Part shown: positions 45,263-54,307 of the stretch, piece by piece
How positions within the stretch are numbered: the first letter of the stretch is position 1
Layout: every line of letters begins with the position of its first letter
Origin: Pseudomonadota bacterium
GTDB lineage: Bacteria; Chloroflexota; UBA5177
Length of the DNA stretch: 64,000 nt
Assembly (NCBI GenBank): GCA_021324655.1
Contig: JAJPIP010000061.1
Coordinates: 29,209 to 93,208 of the forward strand
Reading direction: 5' to 3'
Position numbers and translations under genes: made by a program
Notes under the pieces: generated by a model
Told to the model about the DNA's origin: nothing
Database searches by the model: none
The model's input: the letters and a program-made list of their open reading frames with translations, nothing else

Positions 45263-46669
45263 ATGACCGTCCTCACTGCGCTGGGCGCCGATGATCTCAT
45301 TGCCGGATTCCGGGATCGAAGCGTGTCTCCGGTCGAGGTGGCGAACGAGTACCTTCGCCGGATTGACCAGCACAACGGCATCCTCAACGCCTATCTCACC
45401 GTGACGGCCGATCTTGCTCTCGAGGCGGCGCGTGAATCCGAGGCCCGGCTGACGGCCGGCGCCGAGTTGCGGCCGCTCGAGGGGATACCGGTGGCGCTCA
45501 AGGACAACATCGCGCTCGCCGGCGTGCGCATGACCGCGGGAAGCCCGTTCCTGGCGAACAACGTGCCGGACACGGACGCCGCCGTTGTACGGCGTCTGAA
45601 GGAGGCCGGCGCCGTCGTTCTCGGCAAGCTGAATATGCACGAATGGGCGCTCGGCGCGACCGGGGTCAATCCCCATTTCGGGCCCGCCCGCAATCCCTGG
45701 GACACCGATCGTATGACAGGTGGATCGAGCAGTGGAGCGGGGGCCGCGCTCGGCACCGATCTCACGGTCCTCGCGCTGGGCAGTGATACCGGCGGGTCGG
45801 GCCGGATTCCCGCCGCGCTGTGTAACGTCTCCGGACTGCGTCCCACCACCGGCCGCATCAGCGGCGCCGGCGTCGTTCCCCTGGCGTGGTCCTTCGACAT
45901 CGTGGCCCCGATGGCCCGACGCGCCTCCGATATCGCGCGGCTCCTCTCCGTTCTATCCGGCCACGACCCGAACGATCCGATGTCGGTAGATGTTGCGACG
46001 AAACAGTATGGAGAAGACGACCTGGACGTGGCCGATCTCCGCGTGGCCGTCCTGTCCGGTTTCTTCTCGGAGGACCTGGAGTCGGAAATCGGGGACCTGG
46101 TTGCCGGCGTCGGCACGACCCTGGCGTCACTGGGAGCGCACGTCGAGCCGCTCGAGATTCCAGGTATCAGAGAGACTCTTTCCGCGCTCACAACGATGCT
46201 GCAAGCCGAAGCCGCGGCGTTCCATGCCGAGAGGCTGGCCACAGACCCCACCCGCTTCGGGGCCAGTGTCGCCGAGCGCCTGCGTTCCGCCGGCGAACGG
46301 ACCGCTCCGCAATACGGATCGGCGCGTCAAATCGGCCGCATCTGGAAACGCAGGATGCAGGAGATCATGCGCGTCTATGACCTCCTGCTGTGTCCAACGT
46401 GTGCCGTCACTGCCCCGCGCATCGGTGATCCGAACGATGTTGCCGTCACACGCGCCCTCACCCGGCTCACCTACCCGTGGAGCTTGACGGGGCTACCATC
46501 CATTTCGGTGCCGGCCGGATTGGCCGGAGGTCTACCGGTCGGTGCCCAGTTGGTCGGGAGGCCATGGGAGGAAGCGACGGTGCTGCGCGCCGCTCGGGCC
46601 TACCAGGACGCGACCGACCGGCACTTGCGGCGTCCCGACGTGGGCGATCAGGTCACCGGGTCCGAGTAA
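45263..46669 (+). CDS. Amidase-signature enzyme
   Basis: 468 aa. The Ser-cisSer-Lys triad is intact: VALKDNI (Lys), MTGGSSSGAGAAL and LGSDTGGSGRIPAALCN (Ser residues; the last Gly replaces the usual Ile). Members hydrolyse amides, and the GatA subunit of tRNA-amidotransferase is a relative, but GatB/C are not nearby, so a free amidase is more likely. It lies next to, but transcribed away from, the FluG-like pair. Confidence 0.87.
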   Translation: MTVLTALGADDLIAGFRDRSVSPVEVANEYLRRIDQHNGILNAYLTVTADLALEAARESEARLTAGAELRPLEGIPVALKDNIALAGVRMTAGSPFLANNVPDTDAAVVRRLKEAGAVVLGKLNMHEWALGATGVNPHFGPARNPWDTDRMTGGSSSGAGAALGTDLTVLALGSDTGGSGRIPAALCNVSGLRPTTGRISGAGVVPLAWSFDIVAPMARRASDIARLLSVLSGHDPNDPMSVDVATKQYGEDDLDVADLRVAVLSGFFSEDLESEIGDLVAGVGTTLASLGAHVEPLEIPGIRETLSALTTMLQAEAAAFHAERLATDPTRFGASVAERLRSAGERTAPQYGSARQIGRIWKRRMQEIMRVYDLLLCPTCAVTAPRIGDPNDVAVTRALTRLTYPWSLTGLPSISVPAGLAGGLPVGAQLVGRPWEEATVLRAARAYQDATDRHLRRPDVGDQVTGSE

Positions 46670-46709
46670 GACTGTCAGACCGGAAAGTCCCGCCGATCGC
46701 GCCTCGCCA

Positions 46710-47750
46710 CTATCCCGCGACGTCCCGAATCGTGCCGAAGAATATTGCTGCCGACTCCTCCCACGTCGGAAACGTCTTCGCGCGGCGGCCGGCGTTGTCC
46801 CCCAGCCGGCGGCGCAACTCTTGATTAGTGATGAGAGCGTGGAGCGCCGCCGTGAGCCCATCGACATCTCCGGCCGGAACCAGCAGTCCCTGCTTGCCGT
46901 CCCGCACGAGATACGGAACGTTGCCGGACATCCAGGCAACGATGGGTAGACCGGCTGCCATCGCCTCGACGTACGCCATGCCGTACGTTTCGTTCTCCGC
47001 TGGCAGAGCAAAGACATCTGCCGACTTATAGAGTGCGTCCACCGCGTCGGGTGGGATGGACCCGTGAATAACGAGGGCATCTCGCAAGCCGGAACGGGTC
47101 AGCCGGCGGGTGATATCGGCGGTGTAGCGCGGGTCCGCGCCGATATCACCGACGAGATGGAGCGTGGCGCTGCCGGCCGGTAAGCGGGCAAAGGCCTCGA
47201 CCAGATGGTGGATGCCCTTGTGTCTCAGCCAGTTCGCCACGCACAGGATCACAGGTTTCGACCGGCGGGCGGTCTTCGGCGGCGCGAGGGCCGGCCGGCC
47301 GGCGGGAACGATGCGGATGGCGCCCGCATCCATGCCCTGCGTCACCAGCCGGTCACGCGCCCAGGCGCTCGGGACGATCAGCCGAACGGCTCGCCGGTAC
47401 GTCGCGCGGTCCAGGACGCCGCGAAGTCCGAATCGTAGCGGGTTTCCTCCGATTCCGCCCGGCAATTGATGCAGCAATCCGATCAGCGGAATCGGCGGCG
47501 CGCCGGCGAGCCACGGCGCGAGATACGCGGCCGCGATGCTGTCTACCACGACCGCATGCGCTCCTGATCGGGCGGCGCGGCGGAGGAGTCCTGGCGCGGC
47601 GGCGACTGCCGGAGCAGGGCCTCGATCCGGCAGGGACATGAACTCGACGCGGGCATCGAAGCGCGGAGCGAGCTGTTCCATGCGCTGCTGGTAAAGATAC
47701 CCGCCCGTGAGACGCGTGGGGTCGCCCAGCGTCAGCAAGGCAACGTGCAA
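46710..47750 (-). CDS. Family 4 glycosyltransferase of the pterin-like operon
   Basis: About 346 aa. The GT4 donor motif KPVILCVANWLRHKGIHHLV opens the C-terminal domain and the acceptor-site motif NETYGMAYVEAMAAGLPIVA follows; HLVGDIGADP lies between. It probably transfers a sugar from an NDP-donor to a product of the operon. No good start codon is visible: a TTG at 47748-47750, eleven bases after the PTPS-like stop, is used. It is the last gene of the operon. Confidence 0.8.
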   Translation of the reverse strand: MHVALLTLGDPTRLTGGYLYQQRMEQLAPRFDARVEFMSLPDRGPAPAVAAAPGLLRRAARSGAHAVVVDSIAAAYLAPWLAGAPPIPLIGLLHQLPGGIGGNPLRFGLRGVLDRATYRRAVRLIVPSAWARDRLVTQGMDAGAIRIVPAGRPALAPPKTARRSKPVILCVANWLRHKGIHHLVEAFARLPAGSATLHLVGDIGADPRYTADITRRLTRSGLRDALVIHGSIPPDAVDALYKSADVFALPAENETYGMAYVEAMAAGLPIVAWMSGNVPYLVRDGKQGLLVPAGDVDGLTAALHALITNQELRRRLGDNAGRRAKTFPTWEESAAIFFGTIRDVAG

Positions 47751-47761
47751 TTCGGGAGGCG

Positions 47762-48136
47762 TCAGAGGTTGTCCTCGTAGCCGGCAAATGCTGCCGGCGA
47801 CTCCCACACGCGAATGGACAGGGAACGAAGCCCCCATCCGGCGAGCCGCGGAGCCACATCACCGTAGATGAAGTGGGCCACCTTTTCGGCGGTACTGTTC
47901 CCCTCGCGAAAGGCGGGCAACTCGTCGAGATCGTGATAGTCGAGGCTCGAGAGCGTGTCGTTGACCGCGCTCTGCAGCACCGTGATGTCGAAGAGAGTGC
48001 CGTCGGAACGCAGGTCTTGCCCACGCACCGAGACGTCCACGCGATACGTGTGGCCGTGCAGATTCGACGCCGGCCCGAACTCCCCTTTCAGGCGGTGAGC
48101 TGCCTCGAACGTGCCGACGATTCCCACTTCAAACAT
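47762..48136 (-). CDS. 6-pyruvoyl-tetrahydropterin synthase/QueD-family protein with altered active site
   Basis: 124 aa. The T-fold zinc ligands His14 (EAAH), His27 and His29 (LHGHTY) and the pterin-anchoring Glu112 (VWESPA) are present. But the catalytic Cys that precedes the HGH motif by four in QueD is Ala23, and the Asp-His dyad of the LDH motif reads Asp66-Tyr67, followed by His68. So the fold and substrate anchor are kept and the usual catalytic set is lost. A start with GAGAGGGAA upstream fixes the ATG; it overlaps the dehydrogenase by eight bases. Confidence 0.85.
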   Translation of the reverse strand: MFEVGIVGTFEAAHRLKGEFGPASNLHGHTYRVDVSVRGQDLRSDGTLFDITVLQSAVNDTLSSLDYHDLDELPAFREGNSTAEKVAHFIYGDVAPRLAGWGLRSLSIRVWESPAAFAGYEDNL

Positions 48137-49151
48137 TTCCCTCTCCGTACGTGAAGATGACCTGCCCCGTGTCGCCGGGACACCGATCGACCAGCCGGTA
48201 GGCTTCCGGCGCCGACCGCAAAGCAAAGCGATGGGTGATCAGCGGATCCAGAGTCAGTTGTGACAGAAGACCGACGCTGAGCCGAGTCCGCCGCCCGCGG
48301 TCCCACCCCGGCCCCAGAGCCGGGCTAAGCTTGCCGACCTGAGAGCTGACCAGGCGCAGGCGATCGCGATGGAAGCGGTCGCCCAGCGGCAATGACACGG
48401 GCTTGGTGCCGTACCAGGAGGCCACGACGACTGTCCCCTCCACTCCCACGGCATCCAGCGCCGCGCCGAGCGCCGCCGGATTGCCGCTCGCCTCGATCGC
48501 CAGATCGGTCCCCCGTCCGGCAGCGATATCGCGGATTAATTCAGCGGCTGACTCCGGCCCGACGGACGAGTCCGCCCCGACGCGCAATGACAGACAGCGC
48601 CGGGCGGCCGAAGGATCGATCGTGACGACAGACGACACTCCGGCGCGGCGCAAGAGCTGAGTCACGAGGAGACCAACGACACCCTGTCCGAAGACCGCGG
48701 CACTATCACCCAGATGAGGGTGCGCATCGAGCACCACGTTCAGGGCAGTCTCCACGTTGGCGAAGAAGACGCCGAGCGCGGGATCGAGGTCGGCGGGCAG
48801 GGGTACCGCGAGTTTTGCGGGAACCACGTACTCGCTCTGGTGGGGATGATGCACAAAGACCCGGTCCCCCACGCGAACGGCCGTCACCTCCCCGCCCACC
48901 TCGGCCACGCAGCCCACGCCGGCGTACCCGTACTTGACCGGAAACCCGAAGCTGCCCTCGAGGGTGGGAAGGTCCAGGGCGGTGTCTGCCGGCACCTCGC
49001 CGCGATACACGAGCATCTCGGTCCCCTGGCTGATGCCGGAATACAGGGATCGGACCCGAATGTCGGACGGCCCAACGTCCGGGAGGGATTCGCGCCGCAC
49101 AGCGGCGCTCCGTGCCGCCTCGAACCAGACCGCTTCAGCGATACCGGCCAT
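48129..49151 (-). CDS. MDR-family (zinc-type) alcohol dehydrogenase
   Basis: 340 aa with the MDR fold: an N-terminal GroES-like domain (LYSGISQGTEM, KYGYAGVGCV, VGDRVFVHHPH) and a Rossmann domain with VFGQGVVGLLVTQLLRRAG. The classical catalytic zinc Cys and structural-zinc Cys cluster are not evident, so it may be a zinc-free reductase or dehydrogenase. It overlaps the reductase gene by 17 bases and the PTPS-like gene by eight. Confidence 0.85.
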   Translation of the reverse strand: MAGIAEAVWFEAARSAAVRRESLPDVGPSDIRVRSLYSGISQGTEMLVYRGEVPADTALDLPTLEGSFGFPVKYGYAGVGCVAEVGGEVTAVRVGDRVFVHHPHQSEYVVPAKLAVPLPADLDPALGVFFANVETALNVVLDAHPHLGDSAAVFGQGVVGLLVTQLLRRAGVSSVVTIDPSAARRCLSLRVGADSSVGPESAAELIRDIAAGRGTDLAIEASGNPAALGAALDAVGVEGTVVVASWYGTKPVSLPLGDRFHRDRLRLVSSQVGKLSPALGPGWDRGRRTRLSVGLLSQLTLDPLITHRFALRSAPEAYRLVDRCPGDTGQVIFTYGEGNV

Positions 49152-49824
49152 CGAAAATCACATCGCGGCCCAGAGGCGTAAAGGTGACGGACTCAAACGT
49201 GATGGCCTCGCCGAGCACGTCGATGCCCAGGTCGCCCACGGCATCGGTGCCGGTTCCCAGGATCATGGGAGCCACGCAGACGACCAGGCGATCCACGAGG
49301 CGTCGCCGGAGGAAGGCCGTGATCAAACGGGAACCGCCCTCCACGAGGACGCTGCTCAGTCCCCGCACCACGAGCCGCCGCAGAAGTGCGTCGAGATCCA
49401 CGCCGCCTGTCGCGTCGGTCGCGACGACCTCGACCTGGGCAACCTGCTCCACCAGGCGGATCCGCTCCGCCGGAGCTCGCGAGGTCGTCGCGACGAGCGT
49501 CGGGGACGCGCCGTCGGACAGCACCGAGGCCTCCAGGGGCAAGCGGAGCGTGCTGTCCACAATCACGCGATGGGGAGATGTCCCCTCCACCAGGCGGACC
49601 GTCAGGCGCGGGTTGTCGGCGAGAACCGTGCCGACGCCGACCATGACCGCCTCATGCCCGGAGCGCAAGCAGTGGGCGAAACGGAGGGACTCCTCGCTGC
49701 TGATCCATCGCGAGTCCCCGGTCCGCGTGGCAACTCGTCCGTCCAGTGTCTGCGCGAAGTGCGCGGTGACAAAAGGCCGGCCGCCGCTCACCCCGGTTCG
49801 ATGACGAACTCCTTCCTGCCACAT
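49135..49824 (-). CDS. RibD C-terminal-type reductase
   Basis: 229 aa. It matches the pyrimidine-reductase (RibD_C/dihydrofolate-reductase-like) domain: FAQTLDGRVAT, MVGVGTVLADNPRLTVR and SVLVEGGSRLITAFL. There is no deaminase domain, unlike full RibD. The family reduces ribose rings in riboflavin precursors using NADPH; with a PTPS homologue next door the substrate may be a pterin-like compound (inference). First gene of the four-gene unit. Confidence 0.86.
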   Translation of the reverse strand: MWQEGVRHRTGVSGGRPFVTAHFAQTLDGRVATRTGDSRWISSEESLRFAHCLRSGHEAVMVGVGTVLADNPRLTVRLVEGTSPHRVIVDSTLRLPLEASVLSDGASPTLVATTSRAPAERIRLVEQVAQVEVVATDATGGVDLDALLRRLVVRGLSSVLVEGGSRLITAFLRRRLVDRLVVCVAPMILGTGTDAVGDLGIDVLGEAITFESVTFTPLGRDVIFDGRYR

Positions 49825-49880
49825 CCTATCGGCAGCCGTGCCGATGCCGCGAACCCCCCGGGGCCCGCGACACGCGGGTG

Positions 49881-51479
49881 TCAGGCCGGGCGGGCGCCGC
49901 TCAGCATCCCCACCTCTTCGAAAATAGCCTGCGCGGCGTTTCGTCCCGGGATTCCGCTCACGGCGCCGCCCCGTATCGCCGACGAGCCCGCGCGGTAGAT
50001 CCGGTCGTACTCGGTTTCAACACCCCATCGTCCGACCTCTTCGGGACTCTCCGCGTAGAACCAGGACAACTCGCCATGGAAGATGTTGCCGCAGTTCAGG
50101 GCCAGTTCCCGTTCCAGATCGGGCGGGGACTTGATCTCGATGCACGGCTCCCCGCGCTCATCCTTGGCGAGACAGTCCTCAATTGGCTCCGCCAGAACCC
50201 GGTTCAGCCCCTCCAGGTAGCGCCGCAAATAGATCTCCTTGGCGGACTCGTTGTCGCTCTTGAACAGATGGTACGGAGCATCGAGCCCGAAGAGCGTGAG
50301 GGTCTGATACCCTTGCCGCCGCAGATCGGGCCCGATGATGGAGTCATCGGTCAGCGAATGGCAGTACACCTCGCCCGGAACCGTCCGCGGAATCGAACCG
50401 GATACCGCCTGCCGATAGCTCTCCTGCATCTGGCTGTATGACTCATCCACATGGAACGTGCCGGCGAACGCATCGCGTGGATCGACGCCGGCCTTGAGCC
50501 GGGGGAGGCGGCGAAGCAACATGTTGACCTTGCACACGGATCCCTCATCGGCGGCGGAGGAGACATACGGGCGCCCGAGCAGGTGATCGAAGACCTGCGG
50601 GCCGGCGTTCACCAGCACGCGGGTGGCCGCGACTTCCTGCTGCCGGCCGTCACTCTCGAAGACAACGGTGTGCCGGGGCGAGCCGGTATGAATGCGGAGA
50701 GCCGGAGAGTGGGTCATCAACTCCGCGCCTCCGGCCCGTGCACTGTCGGCCAGCGCATTGACGAGCGCGCGCATCCCACCGACGGGGACCCGCCATTCCC
50801 CGGTTCCGTTGCCGATCACATGGACGATAAAGCAGCGATTCTGCAGCAGGCTCTCATCATGTGGATGGGTCAGGATGCCCACTTTCGCATCGGTGAAGAT
50901 CAGCCCGCGAACCACGTCATTTCGAATGAGACGCTCCAGAGCATCGCCCAGCGGCCGGTCGACAAACGCGTCCCATGCTTCGCGTTCCAGCGGCGACCGC
51001 ATTGCATGCTCCCAGTCGGAGCGGCTTCGGAGTGGTTCGAGAAGACTCGGCCAGACAGCGGCCGCGAAGGCGGCCTCCAGCTCCCTCAGATGCTGGAATC
51101 CGGACCAATCCTCCTCACCGGCACAGGCCAGGAATGACCGGCGTGAGCGCTCCGGATCGACATTCGAGAGGACGAGAGCATCAGGTGTGCCGGCCGCGGA
51201 GTACGGTGTGCAGGAGGCGATCGCCCGGCGGCGCGTCTCGAATGGCAGACCCAGCTCCTCAATAATGCGGCGCGGGAAGAGACTCACCAGGTACGAGTAC
51301 CGAGAAAGGAGCGCGTCCATCCCCGGAAACACGCGCTGCGACGAGGTGGCTCCGCCGAGTTCCTCCGAACGCTCCAGCAGCAGGACCGATTGACCGGCCC
51401 GCGCCAGGTACGCCGCGGCGACAAGTCCATTGTGACCGCCCCCCACGATGACGGCGTCGTACTGTGTTTGCAACGGCAT
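49881..51479 (-). CDS. FAD-dependent oxidoreductase (phytoene-desaturase/PYROXD2-like)
   Basis: 532 aa. The FAD-binding GGGHNGLVAAAYLARAG opens the protein, followed by LLLERSEELGGATSS; the C-terminal SSAIRGGAVSGIPGRNAAQA completes the flavin site. It is in the amine-oxidase/desaturase superfamily. The ATG follows an AGGGG box and is preferred to upstream frames with no conserved sequence. It is 56 bases upstream of the reductase gene on the same strand, so it may belong to that operon. Confidence 0.87.
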   Translation of the reverse strand: MPLQTQYDAVIVGGGHNGLVAAAYLARAGQSVLLLERSEELGGATSSQRVFPGMDALLSRYSYLVSLFPRRIIEELGLPFETRRRAIASCTPYSAAGTPDALVLSNVDPERSRRSFLACAGEEDWSGFQHLRELEAAFAAAVWPSLLEPLRSRSDWEHAMRSPLEREAWDAFVDRPLGDALERLIRNDVVRGLIFTDAKVGILTHPHDESLLQNRCFIVHVIGNGTGEWRVPVGGMRALVNALADSARAGGAELMTHSPALRIHTGSPRHTVVFESDGRQQEVAATRVLVNAGPQVFDHLLGRPYVSSAADEGSVCKVNMLLRRLPRLKAGVDPRDAFAGTFHVDESYSQMQESYRQAVSGSIPRTVPGEVYCHSLTDDSIIGPDLRRQGYQTLTLFGLDAPYHLFKSDNESAKEIYLRRYLEGLNRVLAEPIEDCLAKDERGEPCIEIKSPPDLERELALNCGNIFHGELSWFYAESPEEVGRWGVETEYDRIYRAGSSAIRGGAVSGIPGRNAAQAIFEEVGMLSGARPA

Positions 51480-51557
51480 CCCCTGCCCTTCTCTATCCGA
51501 ACGAGTCCCATCGTAGTGTGACAGATCGCCGCCGCCGCGCGTTTCTATGGTGAGAAC

Positions 51558-53522
51558 GTGCGCTTTACGGAGGTGACGGTGCGCTTGCTCGTGCGGCTGC
51601 TCGCCTTGCTCGCCGCTTCCCTGCCGGGGGGCCTGGTCACGCACTCCGAGGTCTCGGCTCAGTCCACCCCTTGCCAGGCGCCGCTCACTCTCGTCTTGCA
51701 GCCGGGCGCACACTACCCCGGCGCCCAGTCCTTCACGCCGCCTGCCGACCGACCCCCCGGCCCGCTGACCCTATCGCTCCCGCTGTATCCCGGCGCTCAG
51801 CTCACGACGCAGACGGAGCCGGTCCCGACACTTGGCGTGCCGGCGGTGCTGTACTTGAAGTCCGCCAGCGCGACCTTCGACGCTCCCGCCGGAGCCGACA
51901 ACGTCACCGCGTGGTATACGGCGGCCTTCGCCGCCTGCGGCTACACACTCGACGGTGAAGGAAGCGCGGGAGGTCCCCAGGGATCATCGACCGGGATCAC
52001 CGAGGCGGAGTCGATCGGTACGACGCAGGTGTCGGTCGATCTCAGCTTTGCCGACGACGGCCACGGCGGCACGCTCGTCCTGTATGTCGCCCTGGCCATT
52101 ACCCCGCCGGTCTACCCTGCACCCGGCTCTCCACTGCGGGTACCCGGCACGGTCGTGTCGGTGTCCATCACGCAATACGCCGGTCTCAACGGTCCCCATC
52201 CGACGAGGGCGGTCCGTGCCGTCACCGTCAAGAACGGGACCCAGGTCACTGCGCTCGCCCACACCATCAATTACCTCCCGAAGCCGATTGACGCGTGGGA
52301 ATCTTGTCCACTGGATGACGGCTCACACGACAGCCTGGTCTTCACCGACTCGGACGGATCCCAGCACCCTGTCTACATCGGTCTGCGCGGGTGTCAGTCG
52401 GTCGTCGTCCCTCCGCCGGCGCCACCCGGCACCGCGGGGAGTGACCCGACGCTGCTGCCGCAGATCGATTCCCTGCTGCAAGGCCCGGGGAGCTATGTCC
52501 CGGCGTACCCCTTCGACGCGAAGACGCTGCATGTCACGGGAGCACGCCGGCTCGGCCCGACACCCGGGCGATTTCTCAGCACGGGCCAGAATGGCACGCA
52601 CCTGCTGTATGTCTCGCAGGGACGGCTGTACACGGCTCCCGCCGCCGGAGGTGCTCCGCGGCTTCTGGCATCGGGCGTCTCGAACGCCACATTCGATGTG
52701 GACGATCTGGCCGCCGTGGCGCGGATGCAGGGAGCGCCTGCCAACCGCCTCACCGTCATCAACACGTCGTCGCTGAGACGGTCGCACCTTGACCTGCCGG
52801 CGGGGGCATCGTTGGTGGGGCCCGAAGCCGGGATCGGCCGGACGACGTTGTCGACCAGCCTGGAGAACGGCCAGCACATGTACCTGTGGTACACAGCAGC
52901 CGGACGGCTGGAAGCAGTGGATCCACAGCATCCGCGGACGGATGCATACCGAAGTCCCCGATTCCTGCCACCGCCGGATCCCGGGCGATTGCTCGCCGTC
53001 TCCCCGCTCTCCCTGGACCTTGCCCTCTTCCAGCCGAGCCGCGGACTTGTGATCCGGAACATAGGTGGCACGGAGGGCCGAATCGGGCCCGTCGTCCTGC
53101 ACCTTGCGCTGCGCCGGGTCACCTTTCTGTCGTGGGTTCCCGACGGGCGGAGCTTGTTGTACCGGCAGGGTGATGCGCTGTTCCTCTTGAACGTCCCGCA
53201 TGGTCACCGGAGACTGCTCCTCCATCTCGGCTCACGGGTGATCCACGCGTCGGCGTTCGACCCGTACAATCACGTTCTGGCGCTCGCCACGTCGGCCCCT
53301 GGGCCACCGGCAACTTCAAGCCGCGTGGTTCTCGTCAATCTGGACGGCTCGGGCAGCCGCAACCTCGCACTACCGTTCGCCGGGATCACGTCATTGGACT
53401 GGGACCCGTGGCAGGGGAAAACGCTGGGGGTGACACGTGACACTCCCGGTGGACGCCAGGCATGGGCCATCTCCCTTCCCACCCCGGCGCCGGATCCAGC
53501 CGCCTGGTTATTCGGCGGCTAG
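51558..53522 (+). CDS. Secreted protein with propeller-like repeats
   Basis: 654 aa with a signal peptide (hydrophobic residues 8-24). The first half is Pro/Thr-rich and beta-like; the second has repeats such as GTHLLYVSQGRLYTAP and GRSLLYRQGDALFLLN, as in TolB/WD-type beta-propellers. Function unknown. The GTG start leads directly into the signal sequence. It stands alone, transcribed away from the FAD oxidoreductase. Confidence 0.68.
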   Translation: MRFTEVTVRLLVRLLALLAASLPGGLVTHSEVSAQSTPCQAPLTLVLQPGAHYPGAQSFTPPADRPPGPLTLSLPLYPGAQLTTQTEPVPTLGVPAVLYLKSASATFDAPAGADNVTAWYTAAFAACGYTLDGEGSAGGPQGSSTGITEAESIGTTQVSVDLSFADDGHGGTLVLYVALAITPPVYPAPGSPLRVPGTVVSVSITQYAGLNGPHPTRAVRAVTVKNGTQVTALAHTINYLPKPIDAWESCPLDDGSHDSLVFTDSDGSQHPVYIGLRGCQSVVVPPPAPPGTAGSDPTLLPQIDSLLQGPGSYVPAYPFDAKTLHVTGARRLGPTPGRFLSTGQNGTHLLYVSQGRLYTAPAAGGAPRLLASGVSNATFDVDDLAAVARMQGAPANRLTVINTSSLRRSHLDLPAGASLVGPEAGIGRTTLSTSLENGQHMYLWYTAAGRLEAVDPQHPRTDAYRSPRFLPPPDPGRLLAVSPLSLDLALFQPSRGLVIRNIGGTEGRIGPVVLHLALRRVTFLSWVPDGRSLLYRQGDALFLLNVPHGHRRLLLHLGSRVIHASAFDPYNHVLALATSAPGPPATSSRVVLVNLDGSGSRNLALPFAGITSLDWDPWQGKTLGVTRDTPGGRQAWAISLPTPAPDPAAWLFGG

Positions 53523-53551
53523 CTGGTCGTATACCGGCTCGCTGGATTGAG

Positions 53552-53881
53552 TCACCCCCGTGGGGCGCCCTCGCCTTCTCCCGCGTCCCGCGCATCGGGC
53601 CCGGGTGGAGAACCGGCGGCGGATGCCACGTAGGTCAACACATGGCGGTGGGGATTCACGACGTAGAGATGGACCTTGGACCGTCCATCCGGGGTCAGCC
53701 CTACCTCATAGACGTCCACCGGCTGAGCGGCGAGATCAGGATCGAGCTGGTCGACCGAGACGGTAGCCAGGCCTTCCGCAAGCGTATAGTCACCGGCATG
53801 TGTCTCCATGAATGTACGAAGCGTGACGCCCGGAGGATACCCGGCTCCACTCCCAGAATCGCGTTCACCTGCAGCCCGCAT
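53552..53881 (-). CDS. Small hypothetical protein
   Basis: 109 aa. The ATG follows GGAGGGAAGGG, a strong ribosome site. The centre has TFMETHAGDYTLAEGLATVS and VDVYEVGLTPDGRSKVHLYV, a compact mixed alpha/beta pattern, and the C-terminus is Gly/Glu-rich and probably disordered. No family recognised. It converges on the secreted propeller gene. Confidence 0.55.
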   Translation of the reverse strand: MRAAGERDSGSGAGYPPGVTLRTFMETHAGDYTLAEGLATVSVDQLDPDLAAQPVDVYEVGLTPDGRSKVHLYVVNPHRHVLTYVASAAGSPPGPDARDAGEGEGAPRG

Positions 53882-54307
53882 CCCTTCCCTCCTTCCCGAG
53901 GGGTACAAGCCCGATCTTGCTGCTTAACTCACTCCACAATAGGCAATACCACTCGAGACCTCTGTCGGGAAGGCAGCAACGGGCACGTCTTGACTGTGGT
54001 CATGCCGCACCGATGGTTTGAGGACCACCCATGCAGAAGCCGAGCCGAGTGGTGACACCGATACCGGCCGCGCAGGAACCGCGGCCCGCCACCAACTCCG
54101 CCGGCTCACTCTGCACACGCCGGGGCTGGTGGATTATCGACATCGCCGGGTCGTAGTGGCCGGCCCGAGTGCCGGCCAGCCTGACGCCGGCGTAGACCAC
54201 ACCGTGCTGGTCGCCACTCGAGGCGACCACCACGGGATAATGCACGAGCCCTGTCGCATATGGAGCCGGCGGTTGGTAAATGCCGCCGCGCGGAGTATCG
54301 TGTGCTC
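53882..54307. other. 426-base region with one doubtful small frame
   Basis: A minus-strand frame at 54000-54245 (81 aa, GTG start with AGGGCTC upstream) reads MHYPVVVASSGDQHGVVYAG and ends CMGGPQTIGAA. It has protein-like composition but no recognisable family. Nothing else is seen. It is the divergent partner of the glycolipid-binding gene. Confidence 0.3.
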
